Below, piece by piece: positions 50,252-59,108 of a stretch of 64,000 nucleotides of DNA (its first letter is position 1; each line of letters starts with the position of its first letter). Origin of the DNA: Streptomyces sp. V4I2 (GTDB taxonomy: Bacteria; Actinomycetota; Actinomycetes; Streptomycetales; Streptomycetaceae); assembly GCF_030817655.1 (NCBI RefSeq), contig NZ_JAUSZM010000003.1, positions 1,860,001 through 1,924,000 on the forward strand, in the 5' to 3' direction. The position numbers were made by a program, and so were the translations under genes. The notes beneath the pieces are model-generated. The model was given only the letters and a program-made list of their open reading frames with translations, did no database searches and was not told where the DNA came from.

Positions 50252-51544
50252 CTACTGCTCTTCCTTCGCGACCTTGGTGATCGACTCGCTGACCTGCTCT
50301 GCGGACTTGGAGCCGGCGATGAGCGCCGCGACGCTGTCGTTGACCTCCTGGCCGAGAGCGGGTGCGTACGCCTGGTCGAGGTAGAGCTGGAAGCCGGTGG
50401 CCCCCTTCAGCTGCGCCTGTACGGCCTTGATGTTGGGGTCGGCTATGGCGCTCTCGGCGCTCGGGACCACCGGGAGGACGCCGGTCTTCTTGACGAGTTC
50501 CAGGTCGGTGCTCTCGGAGGCGAAGAACTTCAGGAAGTCGACGGCCGCCTGCGGCGCACCCTGGCGCAGCGCGTGTCCGCCGCCCCCGCCGAACACCTCG
50601 GTGATGGCGCCCTTGCCGCCCTCGACCGCGGGGAACGGGAAGAAGCCGAGGTCGCCCCCGAGTCCCTTCCCGGCGTCCGCCTCGACGACCGGCGCCCACT
50701 GGCCCATGAGTTCCATCGCGGCCTTGCCGTTGCCGACCGCGGCTGCCTGTCCGGTGGGAGTGGAGTAGGCGGCGCCGAGGAAGCCCTTCTGGAACGGCTG
50801 GAGGTCGACCAGGTCCTTGAGGTGCTGCCCGGCCTGGACGAACTCGGCGCTGGTGAAGTCCTTGTCGTCGTTGGCCTTCTGCAGGGCGTCGGCGCCCGCC
50901 GTGCGCATCGCGAGGTATGCCCAGTAGTACATGCCGGGCCACTTCTCCTTGCCCGCGAGGGCGAGGGGGGTGATGCCCTTGGCCTTCAGCTTGCCCACGG
51001 CGTCGAGGAAGCCGCTCCAGGTGGTGGGGGGCGTGCTGATGCCGGCCTGCTTGAACAGCGCCTTGTTGTACCAGAAGCCGATCATGCCGATGTCGAACGG
51101 GATGCCGTAGGCCTTCTCGTCGAGCAGGTACGGCTCCTTGGCGACCGACAGCAGCCCGTCGGCCCACGGCTTGGTGCGGTCCGTGAGGTCCTCGACGAGC
51201 CCCGCGTCGACCTGCTGCTTCAGGACTCCGCCGCCCCAGGTGTGGAAGATGTCCGGAAGCTTCCCGGAGGCCGTCAGCGCCGTCATCTTCGACTTGTAGG
51301 CGTCGTTCTCCAGCTGGACGATCTTCACCTTGACCTTGGGGTTCTGGGCCTCGAACTTCTTGGCCAGCGCGGCCCAGACGCTCTTCGTGGGCTCGGTGGT
51401 GGAGATGTTCCACCACTCGATCGTGGTCGTTCCGGACGAGCCTCCGTCCGAGTCGCCGCCGCAGCCGCTCAGTGCCGTCATGCTCAGCCCGGCCGCGGCG
51501 GACGCCGCCAGGAAGCCGCGTCGGGACAGTGCCGGGTCACCCAT
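50252..51544 (-). CDS. Sugar ABC transporter substrate-binding lipoprotein (xylo-oligosaccharide type)
   Basis: 430 residues. The Tat-like signal SRRGFLAASAAAGLSMTALSGCGG has a lipobox LSGC (Cys about 28). The mature protein is a family-1 sugar-binding protein (TTIEWWNISTTEPTKSVWAALAKKFEAQNPKVKVKIV..., GVLKQQVDAGLVEDLTD, EVFGGGGGHALRQGAPQ). AAGGAG precedes the ATG. First gene of the importer-xylanase operon, with a promoter and a CGAAAGTTTCG operator in its leader. Confidence 0.92.
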   Translation of the reverse strand: MGDPALSRRGFLAASAAAGLSMTALSGCGGDSDGGSSGTTTIEWWNISTTEPTKSVWAALAKKFEAQNPKVKVKIVQLENDAYKSKMTALTASGKLPDIFHTWGGGVLKQQVDAGLVEDLTDRTKPWADGLLSVAKEPYLLDEKAYGIPFDIGMIGFWYNKALFKQAGISTPPTTWSGFLDAVGKLKAKGITPLALAGKEKWPGMYYWAYLAMRTAGADALQKANDDKDFTSAEFVQAGQHLKDLVDLQPFQKGFLGAAYSTPTGQAAAVGNGKAAMELMGQWAPVVEADAGKGLGGDLGFFPFPAVEGGKGAITEVFGGGGGHALRQGAPQAAVDFLKFFASESTDLELVKKTGVLPVVPSAESAIADPNIKAVQAQLKGATGFQLYLDQAYAPALGQEVNDSVAALIAGSKSAEQVSESITKVAKEEQ

Positions 51545-51592
51545 GTTGCGCTCCTTGGGTACGGGACGGCGCGTCCACGCCTGTCCGCTGGA

Positions 51593-51605
51593 CCGAAAGT
51601 TTCGG
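51593..51605. promoter_or_regulatory. Operator CCGAAAGTTTCGG of the importer operon
   Basis: A perfect 13-bp inverted repeat, 48 bases upstream of the binding-protein start and downstream of the promoter at 51636-51665, so repressor bound here would block transcription. The core CGAAA-G-TTTCG matches the BxlR/XlnR-type site. Confidence 0.75.
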
Positions 51606-51635
51606 AGTTGATCCAGAAAGGTTCGTTGTTGCCGC

Positions 51636-51665
51636 ACCCTAGAGACAGCTCCCAAACGGTGGCAA
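51636..51665 (-). promoter_or_regulatory. Promoter of the importer-xylanase operon
   Basis: On the minus strand TTGCCA (51660-51665), an 18-bp spacer and TAGGGT (51636-51641) form a sigma-70-type promoter. The start site would be near 51629, with the operator about 25 bases into the message. Confidence 0.55.
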
Positions 51666-51727
51666 CCCCTTGTACGCGGGGAATGTTGAAGGAAGTCGCC
51701 CTCGACTTGTTCCGGAAAGCCGCTGCT

Positions 51728-53233
51728 TCAGGAGCCCGACGGCGTGTAGGCGAACCAGTCGAAGGACGCGCTGCCCTCGGTGACGTACATGCCGATCACT
51801 CGGCCGGTGAAGCCGCCGGCGACCTCTGTGGACAGGTAGCGGCCGTCGAGTTCGGCCAGCAGTTCACCGCCTGCGACCGAGAGGACGACCGTGTCGGGAC
51901 CGCCGGCCCTGACTCCCGGGGCCTGTTCCCTGGAGCTCGTGACGGTCGGCGGCACGGGGGAGGTCGTACGCACCTCGACGACCAGTGTGACCGGCCCCGA
52001 CGACACGGATCGGCGGGCGAGACACTGCCGTACCGGACCGATCCGGGCGACGACGCTCACCTCTCCCCCGGCGACCTCGACGTCGTAGTGGTGGGCCTCG
52101 TCCAGGCGAACGGACAGGCCCGCACGGGCGTTTCCGGGGTCCAGACGGGCCGTCACCCGGCACTGAGGGTGCTGCTGGCGGCGTCCGACGAAGGTGTGGC
52201 CCGGCCGGTCGAGGCTGTCCCCCGTCGCGTGCAGGGTCAGCCATCCCGGCCGCTCGCTCAGCGACCAGGTCCCCTCGGGCCTGCGGCGCGGGGAGATCCA
52301 GTACGGCGCCAGGTGTCCGGCGTCGAAGTCGTCCCGCTCCGGGGCGACTTCGAGGGGGTGCCAGGCGGCCGGCGCCGGATGGCGTTCGCGCACCGGGCCG
52401 ACGCGGGGCCAGCCGTCCACCCACTCCACCGGGGTCAGGAACGTCTCCCGGCCCAGCACGTGGAAGGACGGGAAGAAGCCGCGGGGGCGTGTGGCCAGCA
52501 GCATCATCCACCAGCTGCCGTCGGGCGCTTGGACCAGGTCGGCGTGGCCGGTGGACTGGACGGGCAGGTCGGTGCCGCTGTGGGAGAGCACCGGGTTGGC
52601 CGGCGCCGGCTCGTAGGGGCCGCGCGGGTCGCGGGCACGGGCGATCGAGACACTGTGGCCGTGCGCGGTGCCGCCCTCGGCCAGCATGAGGTACCACCAG
52701 TCGCCGATCCGGTAGAGGTGCGGCGCCTCGGGATGCTGCAGTCCCGTCCCGGACCAGACCGGCACCGGCCCCTCCAGCACCTTGCCCGTCCCCGGGTCGA
52801 TGCGCGCGACCCGGACACCGGAGACCGCGCACCAGCAGTTTCCGTCGTCGTCCCAGGCCAGGTCGGGGTCGATCCCCGGCAGGTCGATCCACACAGGGTC
52901 GGACCACGGCCCTTCGGGACGGTCGGCGGTGGCAAGGAAGTTGCCGTCGCCGGAGACGTTCGTCGTGATCATGTAGAAGCGGCCGTCGTGGTGGCGGAGC
53001 GTCGGGGCGTAGATCCCGCCGGAGGCCACCGTGTCGTCGGGCAGCTCCAACTGCCCGGGCCGGTCGAGGACGTTGCCGATCTGGCGCCAGTGCACGAGGT
53101 CACGGCTGTGGAAGAGCGGGACACCGGGGAAGTACTCGAAGCTCGAGCACACGAGGTAGTAGTCCTCGCCGACCCGGCACACACTGGGATCGGGATGAAA
53201 GCCACCGATCACTGGATTGTCGTACGTCCGCAT
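51728..53233 (-). CDS. Intracellular glycoside hydrolase family 43 (beta-xylosidase type)
   Basis: 501 residues without signal peptide. The five-bladed propeller holds the GH43 acids: the Asp base in GGFHPDPSVCRVGEDYYLV (about 15), the pKa-setting Asp in IDPDLAWDDDGNCWC, and the Glu acid in QHPEAPHLYRIGDWWY. The C-terminal half (about 310-500) is a beta-sandwich of the DUF1349/concanavalin type usual in XynB-like enzymes. It would split imported xylo-oligosaccharides. It has its own CGAAACTTTCG operator and follows the same regulator. Confidence 0.92.
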   Translation of the reverse strand: MRTYDNPVIGGFHPDPSVCRVGEDYYLVCSSFEYFPGVPLFHSRDLVHWRQIGNVLDRPGQLELPDDTVASGGIYAPTLRHHDGRFYMITTNVSGDGNFLATADRPEGPWSDPVWIDLPGIDPDLAWDDDGNCWCAVSGVRVARIDPGTGKVLEGPVPVWSGTGLQHPEAPHLYRIGDWWYLMLAEGGTAHGHSVSIARARDPRGPYEPAPANPVLSHSGTDLPVQSTGHADLVQAPDGSWWMMLLATRPRGFFPSFHVLGRETFLTPVEWVDGWPRVGPVRERHPAPAAWHPLEVAPERDDFDAGHLAPYWISPRRRPEGTWSLSERPGWLTLHATGDSLDRPGHTFVGRRQQHPQCRVTARLDPGNARAGLSVRLDEAHHYDVEVAGGEVSVVARIGPVRQCLARRSVSSGPVTLVVEVRTTSPVPPTVTSSREQAPGVRAGGPDTVVLSVAGGELLAELDGRYLSTEVAGGFTGRVIGMYVTEGSASFDWFAYTPSGS

Positions 53234-53266
53234 GCGCGTCAGTCCCTTCGAGCGTCGCAGTGGGGG

Positions 53267-53277
53267 CGAAACTTTCG
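53267..53277. promoter_or_regulatory. Operator CGAAACTTTCG of the GH43 gene
   Basis: A perfect 11-bp inverted repeat 34 bases before the GH43 start codon. It differs from the importer operator only at the central base. Confidence 0.75.
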
Positions 53278-54123
53278 GATGATCTGGCGAACGTTACGGA
53301 GCTGCACTGTAAGTGGACTCCGCGAGACGGGCAAGACGGCGAGCACACCGACCGGTGCCGAACCAGCGGCGGCGAAAGCACCTCTCGCGAGTGCCCGATA
53401 CGTGCGGCGGCCCCGGACGCGGGCAGCGCACAGGGCTCACACCGACGTTGTGGCGGCGTCCGCCGCGCACACCGTCCGGTGACGGATCCTGACGGAGGGT
53501 CGGCGGAAGGCGGACTGGGCACTGACGGTGCTCGCGGGGTCGCGGGGTCGCGGGGGTCGCGGCCGCTACTCTCTGCGCCCGCCAGGACCGGCCTCCTTGA
53601 CGGCCGACGTCCCCCTGTTCATCGCCACGCCGACGTCCGCCTGGGCCGGCGCGGGCGCGTCGTCGATGCCGTCACCGGTCATCGCGACGAGCTTGCCGCC
53701 CGCCTGCGTACGACACCCACATGACGCCCTGGATCCGCTGAAGGAGACAGCGTCGGCGACAGGATTCGGCCGCCGTTGACGGGTCCCTTACGGCAGTCGT
53801 CACGCCCTTCACGGGTTACCGCAGCTGCCGCCGAGGCCGGAAAAACCGGCATTGCAGGCGGTAGATCACCGCGTCGGGATGATACTGAGTGTCCGCCGTT
53901 GCTGAGGGGCCATCCCCTCCCCATACGGCACTAACCGCCCCGAAACGCTTCCCCGGCCCCTCCGTGATGCGTCACTGACCTCCCCATGGCCAGTCTTAAC
54001 GGAAGCTTGACGCGCTCACCCCCCGCATCCGTGGGCCCCGGCATCACTCTCCGCTTACGCTGATCGCGCCGTACGCGTGATGGCCGGATCCACACGCTGA
54101 GCCGTACCTCAGGAGCACGCCCG
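53278..54123. other. Long gene-free region upstream of the APC permease
   Basis: About 845 bases. Apart from the kdpB relic at 53585-53706 I see no gene. The part from 53780 to 54123 probably holds the promoter and leader of the permease gene. I looked for a c-di-AMP (ydaO) riboswitch pattern and could not make one. Confidence 0.45.
53585..53706 (-). pseudogene. kdpB: Relic of kdpB (potassium-transport P-type ATPase)
   Basis: On the minus strand from about 53706 the frame reads [39 protein letters not shown], which matches the KdpB hinge region ([34 protein letters not shown]). Two key places are altered (GTND to GIDD, PALA to PAPA). Nothing else of KdpB is found upstream or downstream, and no start exists. 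It lies 420 bases from a KUP/APC-like permease gene. I infer a decayed remnant. Confidence 0.65.
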
Positions 54124-56076
54124 ATGGCCACCACCGAACACCCCCCGCCCAGCCGCGTGCGCTCCTGGATGCTGGAAGGCCTGTCCGACATGGGCAAGGG
54201 CGGCGGCCCGCAAGGCCCGCACGCCACACCGGAACCCGCGCACAAGGGGCAACGCTGGTGGCGGGTGATGTGTCTGACCGGCGTCGACTACTTCTCGACC
54301 CTCGGCTACCAGCCGGGCATCGCGGCCCTCGCGGCCGGTCTGCTCTCCCCCGTGGCAACCATCGTGCTCGTGATCGTCACCCTCGCCGGCGCCCTGCCCG
54401 TGTACCGGCGCGTGGCCGAGGAGAGCCCCCGGGGCGAAGGCTCGATCGCGATGCTGGAACGGCTGCTGTCCTTCTGGAAGGGCAAACTGTTCGTCCTGAC
54501 ACTGCTCGGCTTCGCCGCGACCGACTTCCTGATCACCATCACCCTGTCGGCGGCGGACGCCTCGACGCACCTGATCGAGAACCCGCATCTCACCGGCGTC
54601 CTGCACGACAAGCAGCTGATCGTCACTCTGATCCTCGTGGCGCTGCTCGGCGCGGTGTTCCTCAAGGGCTTCCTGGAGGCGATCGGCATCGCGGTCCTCC
54701 TGGTCGGCGTCTACCTCACCCTGAACCTCGTCGTCGTGGTCGTCGGCCTGTGGCACGTCATCACGGCCGGCCACGTGATCACCGACTGGTCCAGCGCCCT
54801 CACCGCCGAGCACGGCAACCTCTTCGCCATGGTCGGCGTGGCCCTGCTGGTCTTCCCCAAGCTGGCCCTCGGCCTCTCCGGCTTCGAGACCGGCGTCGCG
54901 GTCATGCCGCACGTCCAGGGCGACCCGGGCGACACGGACGAGCAGCCGACCGGCCGGATCCGCGACACGAAGAAGCTGCTCACCACTGCCGCCCTGATCA
55001 TGAGTGTCTTCCTGATCGCCACGAGCTTCATCACCACGCTGCTGATCCCGGAGAAGGAGTTCGAGTCGGGCGGCCAGGCCAACGGACGCGCACTGGCGTA
55101 CCTGGCACACGACTATCTGGGCAGCACCTTCGGCACGGTCTACGACGTCTCGACCATCGCCATCCTCTGGTTCGCCGGAGCCTCCGCCATGGCCGGCCTG
55201 CTGAACCTGATGCCCCGCTACCTGCCCCGCTACGGCATGGCCCCGCACTGGGCCCGCGCGGTGCGCCCGATGGTCATCGTGTTCACCCTGATCGGCTTCC
55301 TGGTCACCTGGATCTTCGACGCCGACGTCGACGCGCAGGGCGGCGCCTACGCCACCGGCGTCCTGGTCCTCATCTCCTCGGCGGCCATCGCGGTGACGAT
55401 CGCCGCCCGCAAGGCCGGGCAGCGGAACTGGACCATCGCCTTCGCGGTCATCTCGGCCGTCTTCCTCTACACGACCGTCCTGAACGTCATCGAGCGCCCC
55501 GACGGTGTGAAGATCGGCGCCTGCTTCATCGCCGGCATCATCCTGGTCTCCCTGCTGTCCCGACTGGCCCGCGCCTTCGAGCTGCGTGTGACCAGCGTGA
55601 CGCTCGACGACATGGCGGAACGTTTCATCCGGGACATGGCCAGCCGCAAGATCCGGTTCATCGCCAACGAGCCCGACCAGCGGGACAAGGCCGAGTACCG
55701 GGACAAGATCGAGCAGATCCGGGAGGACAACGACATCCCCGGGGAGGACTTCGTCTTCGTCGAGGTCACGGTCCTGGACCCCTCCGAGTTCGAGGCGAGT
55801 CTGACCGTGCGCGGCGAAGTCCTGCACAACCGCTACCGCGTCCTGACCCTGGAGTCCTCCTCCATCCCGAACGCCCTGGCCGCCCTGCTCCTCCACGTCC
55901 GCGACTCGACCGGCTGCACCCCGCACATCTACTTCGAGTGGACCGAGGGCAGCCCCTTCGCCAACTTCCTGCGCTTCTTCCTCTTCGGCCAGGGCGAGGT
56001 CGCCCCGGTCACCCGGGAGGTCCTGCGCGAGGCGGAACCGGACCGGCCGCGCCGGCCGCGCGTCCACACCGGCTGA
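54124..56076 (+). CDS. APC superfamily permease (KUP/KimA-like)
   Basis: 650 residues with about 12 membrane spans (residues 50-480) and a large cytoplasmic C-terminal domain (480-650). The first helix reads [28 protein letters not shown], followed by [25 protein letters not shown]. The cytoplasmic part has [55 protein letters not shown]. Databases call such proteins amino-acid transporters; the architecture resembles the KimA potassium importers. The kdpB relic next door makes potassium plausible. Substrate not proven. Confidence 0.82.
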   Translation: MATTEHPPPSRVRSWMLEGLSDMGKGGGPQGPHATPEPAHKGQRWWRVMCLTGVDYFSTLGYQPGIAALAAGLLSPVATIVLVIVTLAGALPVYRRVAEESPRGEGSIAMLERLLSFWKGKLFVLTLLGFAATDFLITITLSAADASTHLIENPHLTGVLHDKQLIVTLILVALLGAVFLKGFLEAIGIAVLLVGVYLTLNLVVVVVGLWHVITAGHVITDWSSALTAEHGNLFAMVGVALLVFPKLALGLSGFETGVAVMPHVQGDPGDTDEQPTGRIRDTKKLLTTAALIMSVFLIATSFITTLLIPEKEFESGGQANGRALAYLAHDYLGSTFGTVYDVSTIAILWFAGASAMAGLLNLMPRYLPRYGMAPHWARAVRPMVIVFTLIGFLVTWIFDADVDAQGGAYATGVLVLISSAAIAVTIAARKAGQRNWTIAFAVISAVFLYTTVLNVIERPDGVKIGACFIAGIILVSLLSRLARAFELRVTSVTLDDMAERFIRDMASRKIRFIANEPDQRDKAEYRDKIEQIREDNDIPGEDFVFVEVTVLDPSEFEASLTVRGEVLHNRYRVLTLESSSIPNALAALLLHVRDSTGCTPHIYFEWTEGSPFANFLRFFLFGQGEVAPVTREVLREAEPDRPRRPRVHTG

Positions 56077-56104
56077 GCTCCGAGGCGACCGCTTCCGGCC
56101 GCGG

Positions 56105-56710
56105 CTACCCGCCGAACAGGCGCCGCGGCGGACGCACCACGACCTGCCCGAAGCTCAGCTCGCCGGCCACTTCCACGCGCAGGACCACCGGAGCGTCCGA
56201 CGCGGCCACCCGCCGTGCCTTGACCTGGGCGTAGTGCGTCACCAGGGAGTCGGTGTCCACCACGGCGCCCGGCCCGGTCACGATCCGCAGGGCGCCGCCC
56301 CGCATGTCGAGGTCGATGCGCAGGGTGTCGTACGTGATCAGGGCCTCGGTGAAGTCGAGTGTCACCTCGCCCCACTCGGAGTGGACCTCCATCCGCCGCG
56401 GCACCACCCAGGCCCCGTCACGCCGCGCGGAGGCGCCCTTCTGCTCGATCCGGACGACTTCCTTGGCCTCGACCGCCGACCCGCCCACAGCGCCCCCGTC
56501 GAGGGTTGTCGGCAGGTCCGTCGTCAGAACGGCCAGCTCGCCCATCGTGCGCGCCGTCAGGGCGGCCTCCAGGCGCCCGTCGAGCTCCTCGGCGGTCAGC
56601 CTGCCGTCCCCCGCGGCGATGCGCAGGACGTCCACCACCCGGTCCCGGTCCGCGTGCGAGGCCCTCAGCTCGGGCGACGACGCACCGGCACGCGTGAGCT
56701 CGTTCGACAT
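56105..56710 (-). CDS. DUF1707 and LiaF-like domain protein
   Basis: 201 residues. The N-terminal DUF1707 is textbook: LRASHADRDRVVDVLRIAAGDGRLTAEELDGRLEAALTARTMGELAVLTTDLP (about 12-65). The rest resembles the C-terminal beta-sandwich of LiaF-type proteins (MEVHSEWGEVTLDFTEALITYDTLRIDLDMRGGALRIVTGPG). No membrane span. Such proteins are linked to cell-envelope stress in actinomycetes. The ATG at 56710 follows GGAGTGAGGG. Upstream is a palindrome similar to the padR site. Confidence 0.87.
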   Translation of the reverse strand: MSNELTRAGASSPELRASHADRDRVVDVLRIAAGDGRLTAEELDGRLEAALTARTMGELAVLTTDLPTTLDGGAVGGSAVEAKEVVRIEQKGASARRDGAWVVPRRMEVHSEWGEVTLDFTEALITYDTLRIDLDMRGGALRIVTGPGAVVDTDSLVTHYAQVKARRVAASDAPVVLRVEVAGELSFGQVVVRPPRRLFGG

Positions 56711-56738
56711 ACCCTCACTCCGATCCACGGCGACAACT

Positions 56739-56754
56739 AACGCTATATCGCGTT
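56739..56754. promoter_or_regulatory. Near-palindrome AACGCTATATCGCGTT
   Basis: 14 of 16 symmetric. It is 29 bases upstream of the DUF1707 start and shares TATATCG with the padR operator at 38540, so PadR-type control is possible. Confidence 0.4.
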
Positions 56755-56799
56755 ACACCTCCGGGCCAACCCCGCATCTGCGGCTGCGTGTTCGCGGCC

Positions 56800-56805
56800 T
56801 ATCGT
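56800..56805 (+). promoter_or_regulatory. -10 box of leaderless molybdate regulator gene
   Basis: TATCGT is followed by 7 bases and the ATG at 56813, without ribosome site. Confidence 0.45.
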
Positions 56806-56812
56806 GACCCGC

Positions 56813-57208
56813 ATGCAGTCCTACACGATCGGCCAGGCAGCAAGACTGCTCGGCGTGAGCCCCGACACCGCACGCCGCTGGGCGGACGCGGGCCGAGTGG
56901 CGACCCACCGCGACGACAGCGGGCGGCGACTCGTCGACGGCCGGGACCTGGCCGCGTTCTCGGTGGAGCTGGCCAAAGCCGGCAGCACCGACGAGGACAC
57001 GCCGTACACCTCGGCCCGCAACGCCTTCCCCGGCATCGTCACCGCGATCAAGCTCGGCGATGTCGCCGCCCAGGTCGAGATCCAGGCCGGCCCGCACCGG
57101 CTCGTCTCCCTGCTGACCCGCGAAGCCGTCGAAGAACTCGGCCTGGAGGTCGGCATGGAGGCGACGGCCCGCGTGAAGTCGACGAACGTACATATCGACC
57201 GCGTCTGA
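56813..57208 (+). CDS. HTH (MerR/excisionase-type) and Mop-domain molybdate-binding regulator
   Basis: 131 residues. Residues 1-50 are a small winged HTH (YTIGQAARLLGVSPDTARRWADAGRVATHRDDSGRRLVDGRDLAAF). Residues 65-130 are a single Mop/TOBE domain (SARNAFPGIVTAIKLGDVAAQVEIQAGPHRLVSLLTREAVEELGLEVGMEATARVKSTNVHI). It would sense molybdate and control the modABC genes downstream. It replaces ModE, which uses a different HTH. It is separated from modA by 173 bases. Confidence 0.9.
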   Translation: MQSYTIGQAARLLGVSPDTARRWADAGRVATHRDDSGRRLVDGRDLAAFSVELAKAGSTDEDTPYTSARNAFPGIVTAIKLGDVAAQVEIQAGPHRLVSLLTREAVEELGLEVGMEATARVKSTNVHIDRV

Positions 57209-57315
57209 CGCACTCGGCGTCACGACTTCCACAGAAACGCACATGCGCACCCTGTACGCGATCCACTCCCGCTCATGCAATGTGCCAGCTGCCTTATGCC
57301 TCGCACATGCGGAAG

Positions 57316-57321
57316 TATGAT
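57316..57321 (+). promoter_or_regulatory. Possible -10 box of the mod operon
   Basis: TATGAT lies about 60 bases upstream of the modA ATG, with a weak -35 (TTATGC) 16 bases before it. It is the only good box between the regulator gene and modA. Confidence 0.35.
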
Positions 57322-57381
57322 CGGCGCACCGGAAGGGTCCGTCGGGCTCTTCGCCAGGCAGACCGAGGGAGTGGACGCGAG

Positions 57382-58251
57382 ATGACCCGTTCCGTGCGCC
57401 GGATCCGACGGACCGGCTGGACCGGCCGGAGCCTCCGGACCCGACGGAGCCTCCTGTCCCTGCGGGCTCCCCTGCGGGCGCTCGGCGCGGGAGCCGCCGC
57501 GCTGCTGGTGCTGAGCGGGTGCTCGTCCTCCGACACGGGTTCCGACGCCGCCAAGTCCGGCTCCTCGGCGAACCCCTCCGGCACCGTGACCGTCTTCGCC
57601 GCGGCCTCCCTCCAGGAGAGCTTCACGACCCTGGGCAAGGAGTTCGAGAAGCAGCACCCGGGCACAAAGGTCACCTTCAGCTTCGCCGGCAGCGACAGCC
57701 TCGCCGCGAGCATCACGGGCGGCGCCCCGGCCGACGTCTTCGCCGCCGCGAGCCCCACGACCATGGCGCTCGTGACGGATGAGAAGGACGCGGTCGGCAC
57801 CCCCGCCACCTTCGTCCGCAACCAGCTGGAGATCGCCACGCTGCCGGGCAACCCCGACAAGGTCTCTTCCCTCAAGGACCTCACCAGGTCCGGCCTGAAG
57901 GTGGTCCTGTGCGACAAGACGGTGCCGTGCGGCTCGGCCGCCGAGAAGGCCCTCCAGGCCAGCAATCTCCGGCTCACCCCCGTCTCGTACGAGCAGGACG
58001 TCAAGAGCGCCCTGACGAAGGTCGAGCTGAAGGAGGCAGACGCCGCCGTCGTCTACAAGACCGATGTGCAGGCGGCGGGTGACAAGGTGGAGGGCGTGGC
58101 CTTCCCCGAGTCGGCAAAGGCCATCAACGACTACCCGATCGCCCTCCTCAAGAACGCCCCCAATCCCGGCGCGGCCAAGGCCTTCATCGAGCTGGTGCGG
58201 TCCGCGCAGGGCCAGAAGGTCCTGACCGGGGCCGGATTCCTCACGCCATGA
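57382..58251 (+). CDS. modA: Molybdate ABC transporter substrate-binding lipoprotein
   Basis: 289 residues. An Arg-rich N terminus and signal end in a lipobox (LVLSGCSSS, Cys about 48). The mature part is ModA: VTVFAAASLQESFTTLGKEFEKQHPGTKVTFSFAGSDSLAASITGGAPADVFAAAS, then ELKEADAAVVYKTDVQAA. The oxyanion-binding Ser/Asp pattern (AAASLQE, GSDSLAA) is intact. The ATGA at its end overlaps modB. Confidence 0.93.
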   Translation: MTRSVRRIRRTGWTGRSLRTRRSLLSLRAPLRALGAGAAALLVLSGCSSSDTGSDAAKSGSSANPSGTVTVFAAASLQESFTTLGKEFEKQHPGTKVTFSFAGSDSLAASITGGAPADVFAAASPTTMALVTDEKDAVGTPATFVRNQLEIATLPGNPDKVSSLKDLTRSGLKVVLCDKTVPCGSAAEKALQASNLRLTPVSYEQDVKSALTKVELKEADAAVVYKTDVQAAGDKVEGVAFPESAKAINDYPIALLKNAPNPGAAKAFIELVRSAQGQKVLTGAGFLTP

Positions 58252-59108
58252 CCGGCCCCGACAAGGCCGCGGCCGTCACCCTGGACAGCGGACGGCGGCG
58301 TCGTCGGCGGCGTCCTCGGACAGGATCCGCCCGAGGCGTGCCCCTGCCCCTCCTCCTCCCCGCCCTGGCAGGCCTGGCCTTCCTGCTCCTGCCCCTGCTC
58401 GCCCTGCTCGTACGAGCTCCATGGCGCAGCCTCCCCGAGCAGCTGACCAGCGCCCAGGTCTGGGAGGCCCTCCGCCTGTCCCTGGTGTGCGCCACCGCGG
58501 CGACCGCGCTGAGCCTGGTCATCGGCGTCCCGCTGGCCTGGCTGCTGGCCCGCGCCGACTTCCCCGGCCGCGGCCTGGTCCGCGCCCTGGTGACCCTGCC
58601 CCTCGTCCTGCCCCCGGTGGTCGGCGGCGTGGCACTGCTGCTCGCCCTCGGCCGCAACGGAGTGGTCGGGCAGTGGCTGGACACCTGGTTCGGAATCACC
58701 CTCCCCTTCACCACGGCCGGCGTGATCCTGGCGGAGACCTTCGTGGCTATGCCGTTCCTCGTCATCAGCGTCGAGGGCACCCTGCGCGCCGCCGACCCGC
58801 GCTACGAGGAGGCGGCCACCACCCTCGGCGCCTCCCGCTTCACCGCGTTCCGCCGAGTCACGCTGCCACTGATCATGCCCGGCATCGCCGCGGGCTCCGT
58901 CCTGGCCTGGGCCCGAGCCCTGGGCGAGTTCGGAGCGACGATCACCTTCGCGGGCAACTTCCCCGGCCGAACCCAGACGATGCCGCTCGCGGTGTACCTG
59001 GCCCTCCAGAACGACCCGGCAGCCGCGATCGCCCTCAGCCTGGTCCTCCTGGCAGTGTCGATCGCGGTCCTGGCGGGCCTCCGGGACCGCTGGATGACAA
59101 CATCATGA
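58248..59108 (+). CDS. modB: Molybdate ABC transporter permease
   Basis: 286 residues. After a basic tail there are five or six spans. The permease loop reads YEEAATTLGASRFTAFRRVTLPLIMPGIAAGSVLAWARALGEFGATITFAGNFPGRTQTMPLAVYLAL, typical of ModB. Starts within the modA stop (ATGA), so translation is coupled. The next gene, modC, is 430 bases away behind a repeat region. Confidence 0.93.
   Translation: MTGPDKAAAVTLDSGRRRRRRRPRTGSARGVPLPLLLPALAGLAFLLLPLLALLVRAPWRSLPEQLTSAQVWEALRLSLVCATAATALSLVIGVPLAWLLARADFPGRGLVRALVTLPLVLPPVVGGVALLLALGRNGVVGQWLDTWFGITLPFTTAGVILAETFVAMPFLVISVEGTLRAADPRYEEAATTLGASRFTAFRRVTLPLIMPGIAAGSVLAWARALGEFGATITFAGNFPGRTQTMPLAVYLALQNDPAAAIALSLVLLAVSIAVLAGLRDRWMTTS

Noticed and set aside
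49430..53482. Very long open frame on the plus strand opposite the xylan genes
   Set aside because: It is antisense to five well-supported genes and its translation is Arg/Gly/Asp/Gln-rich without any domain; such shadows are expected at this GC content.
53780..54123. ydaO (c-di-AMP) riboswitch before the KUP/KimA-like permease
   Set aside because: Expected from Bacillus KimA, but I could not find the conserved core or a convincing fold.
54109..56067. Long minus-strand frame opposite the APC permease
   Set aside because: It mirrors the permease codons; composition is charged and repetitive with no homologous motif.
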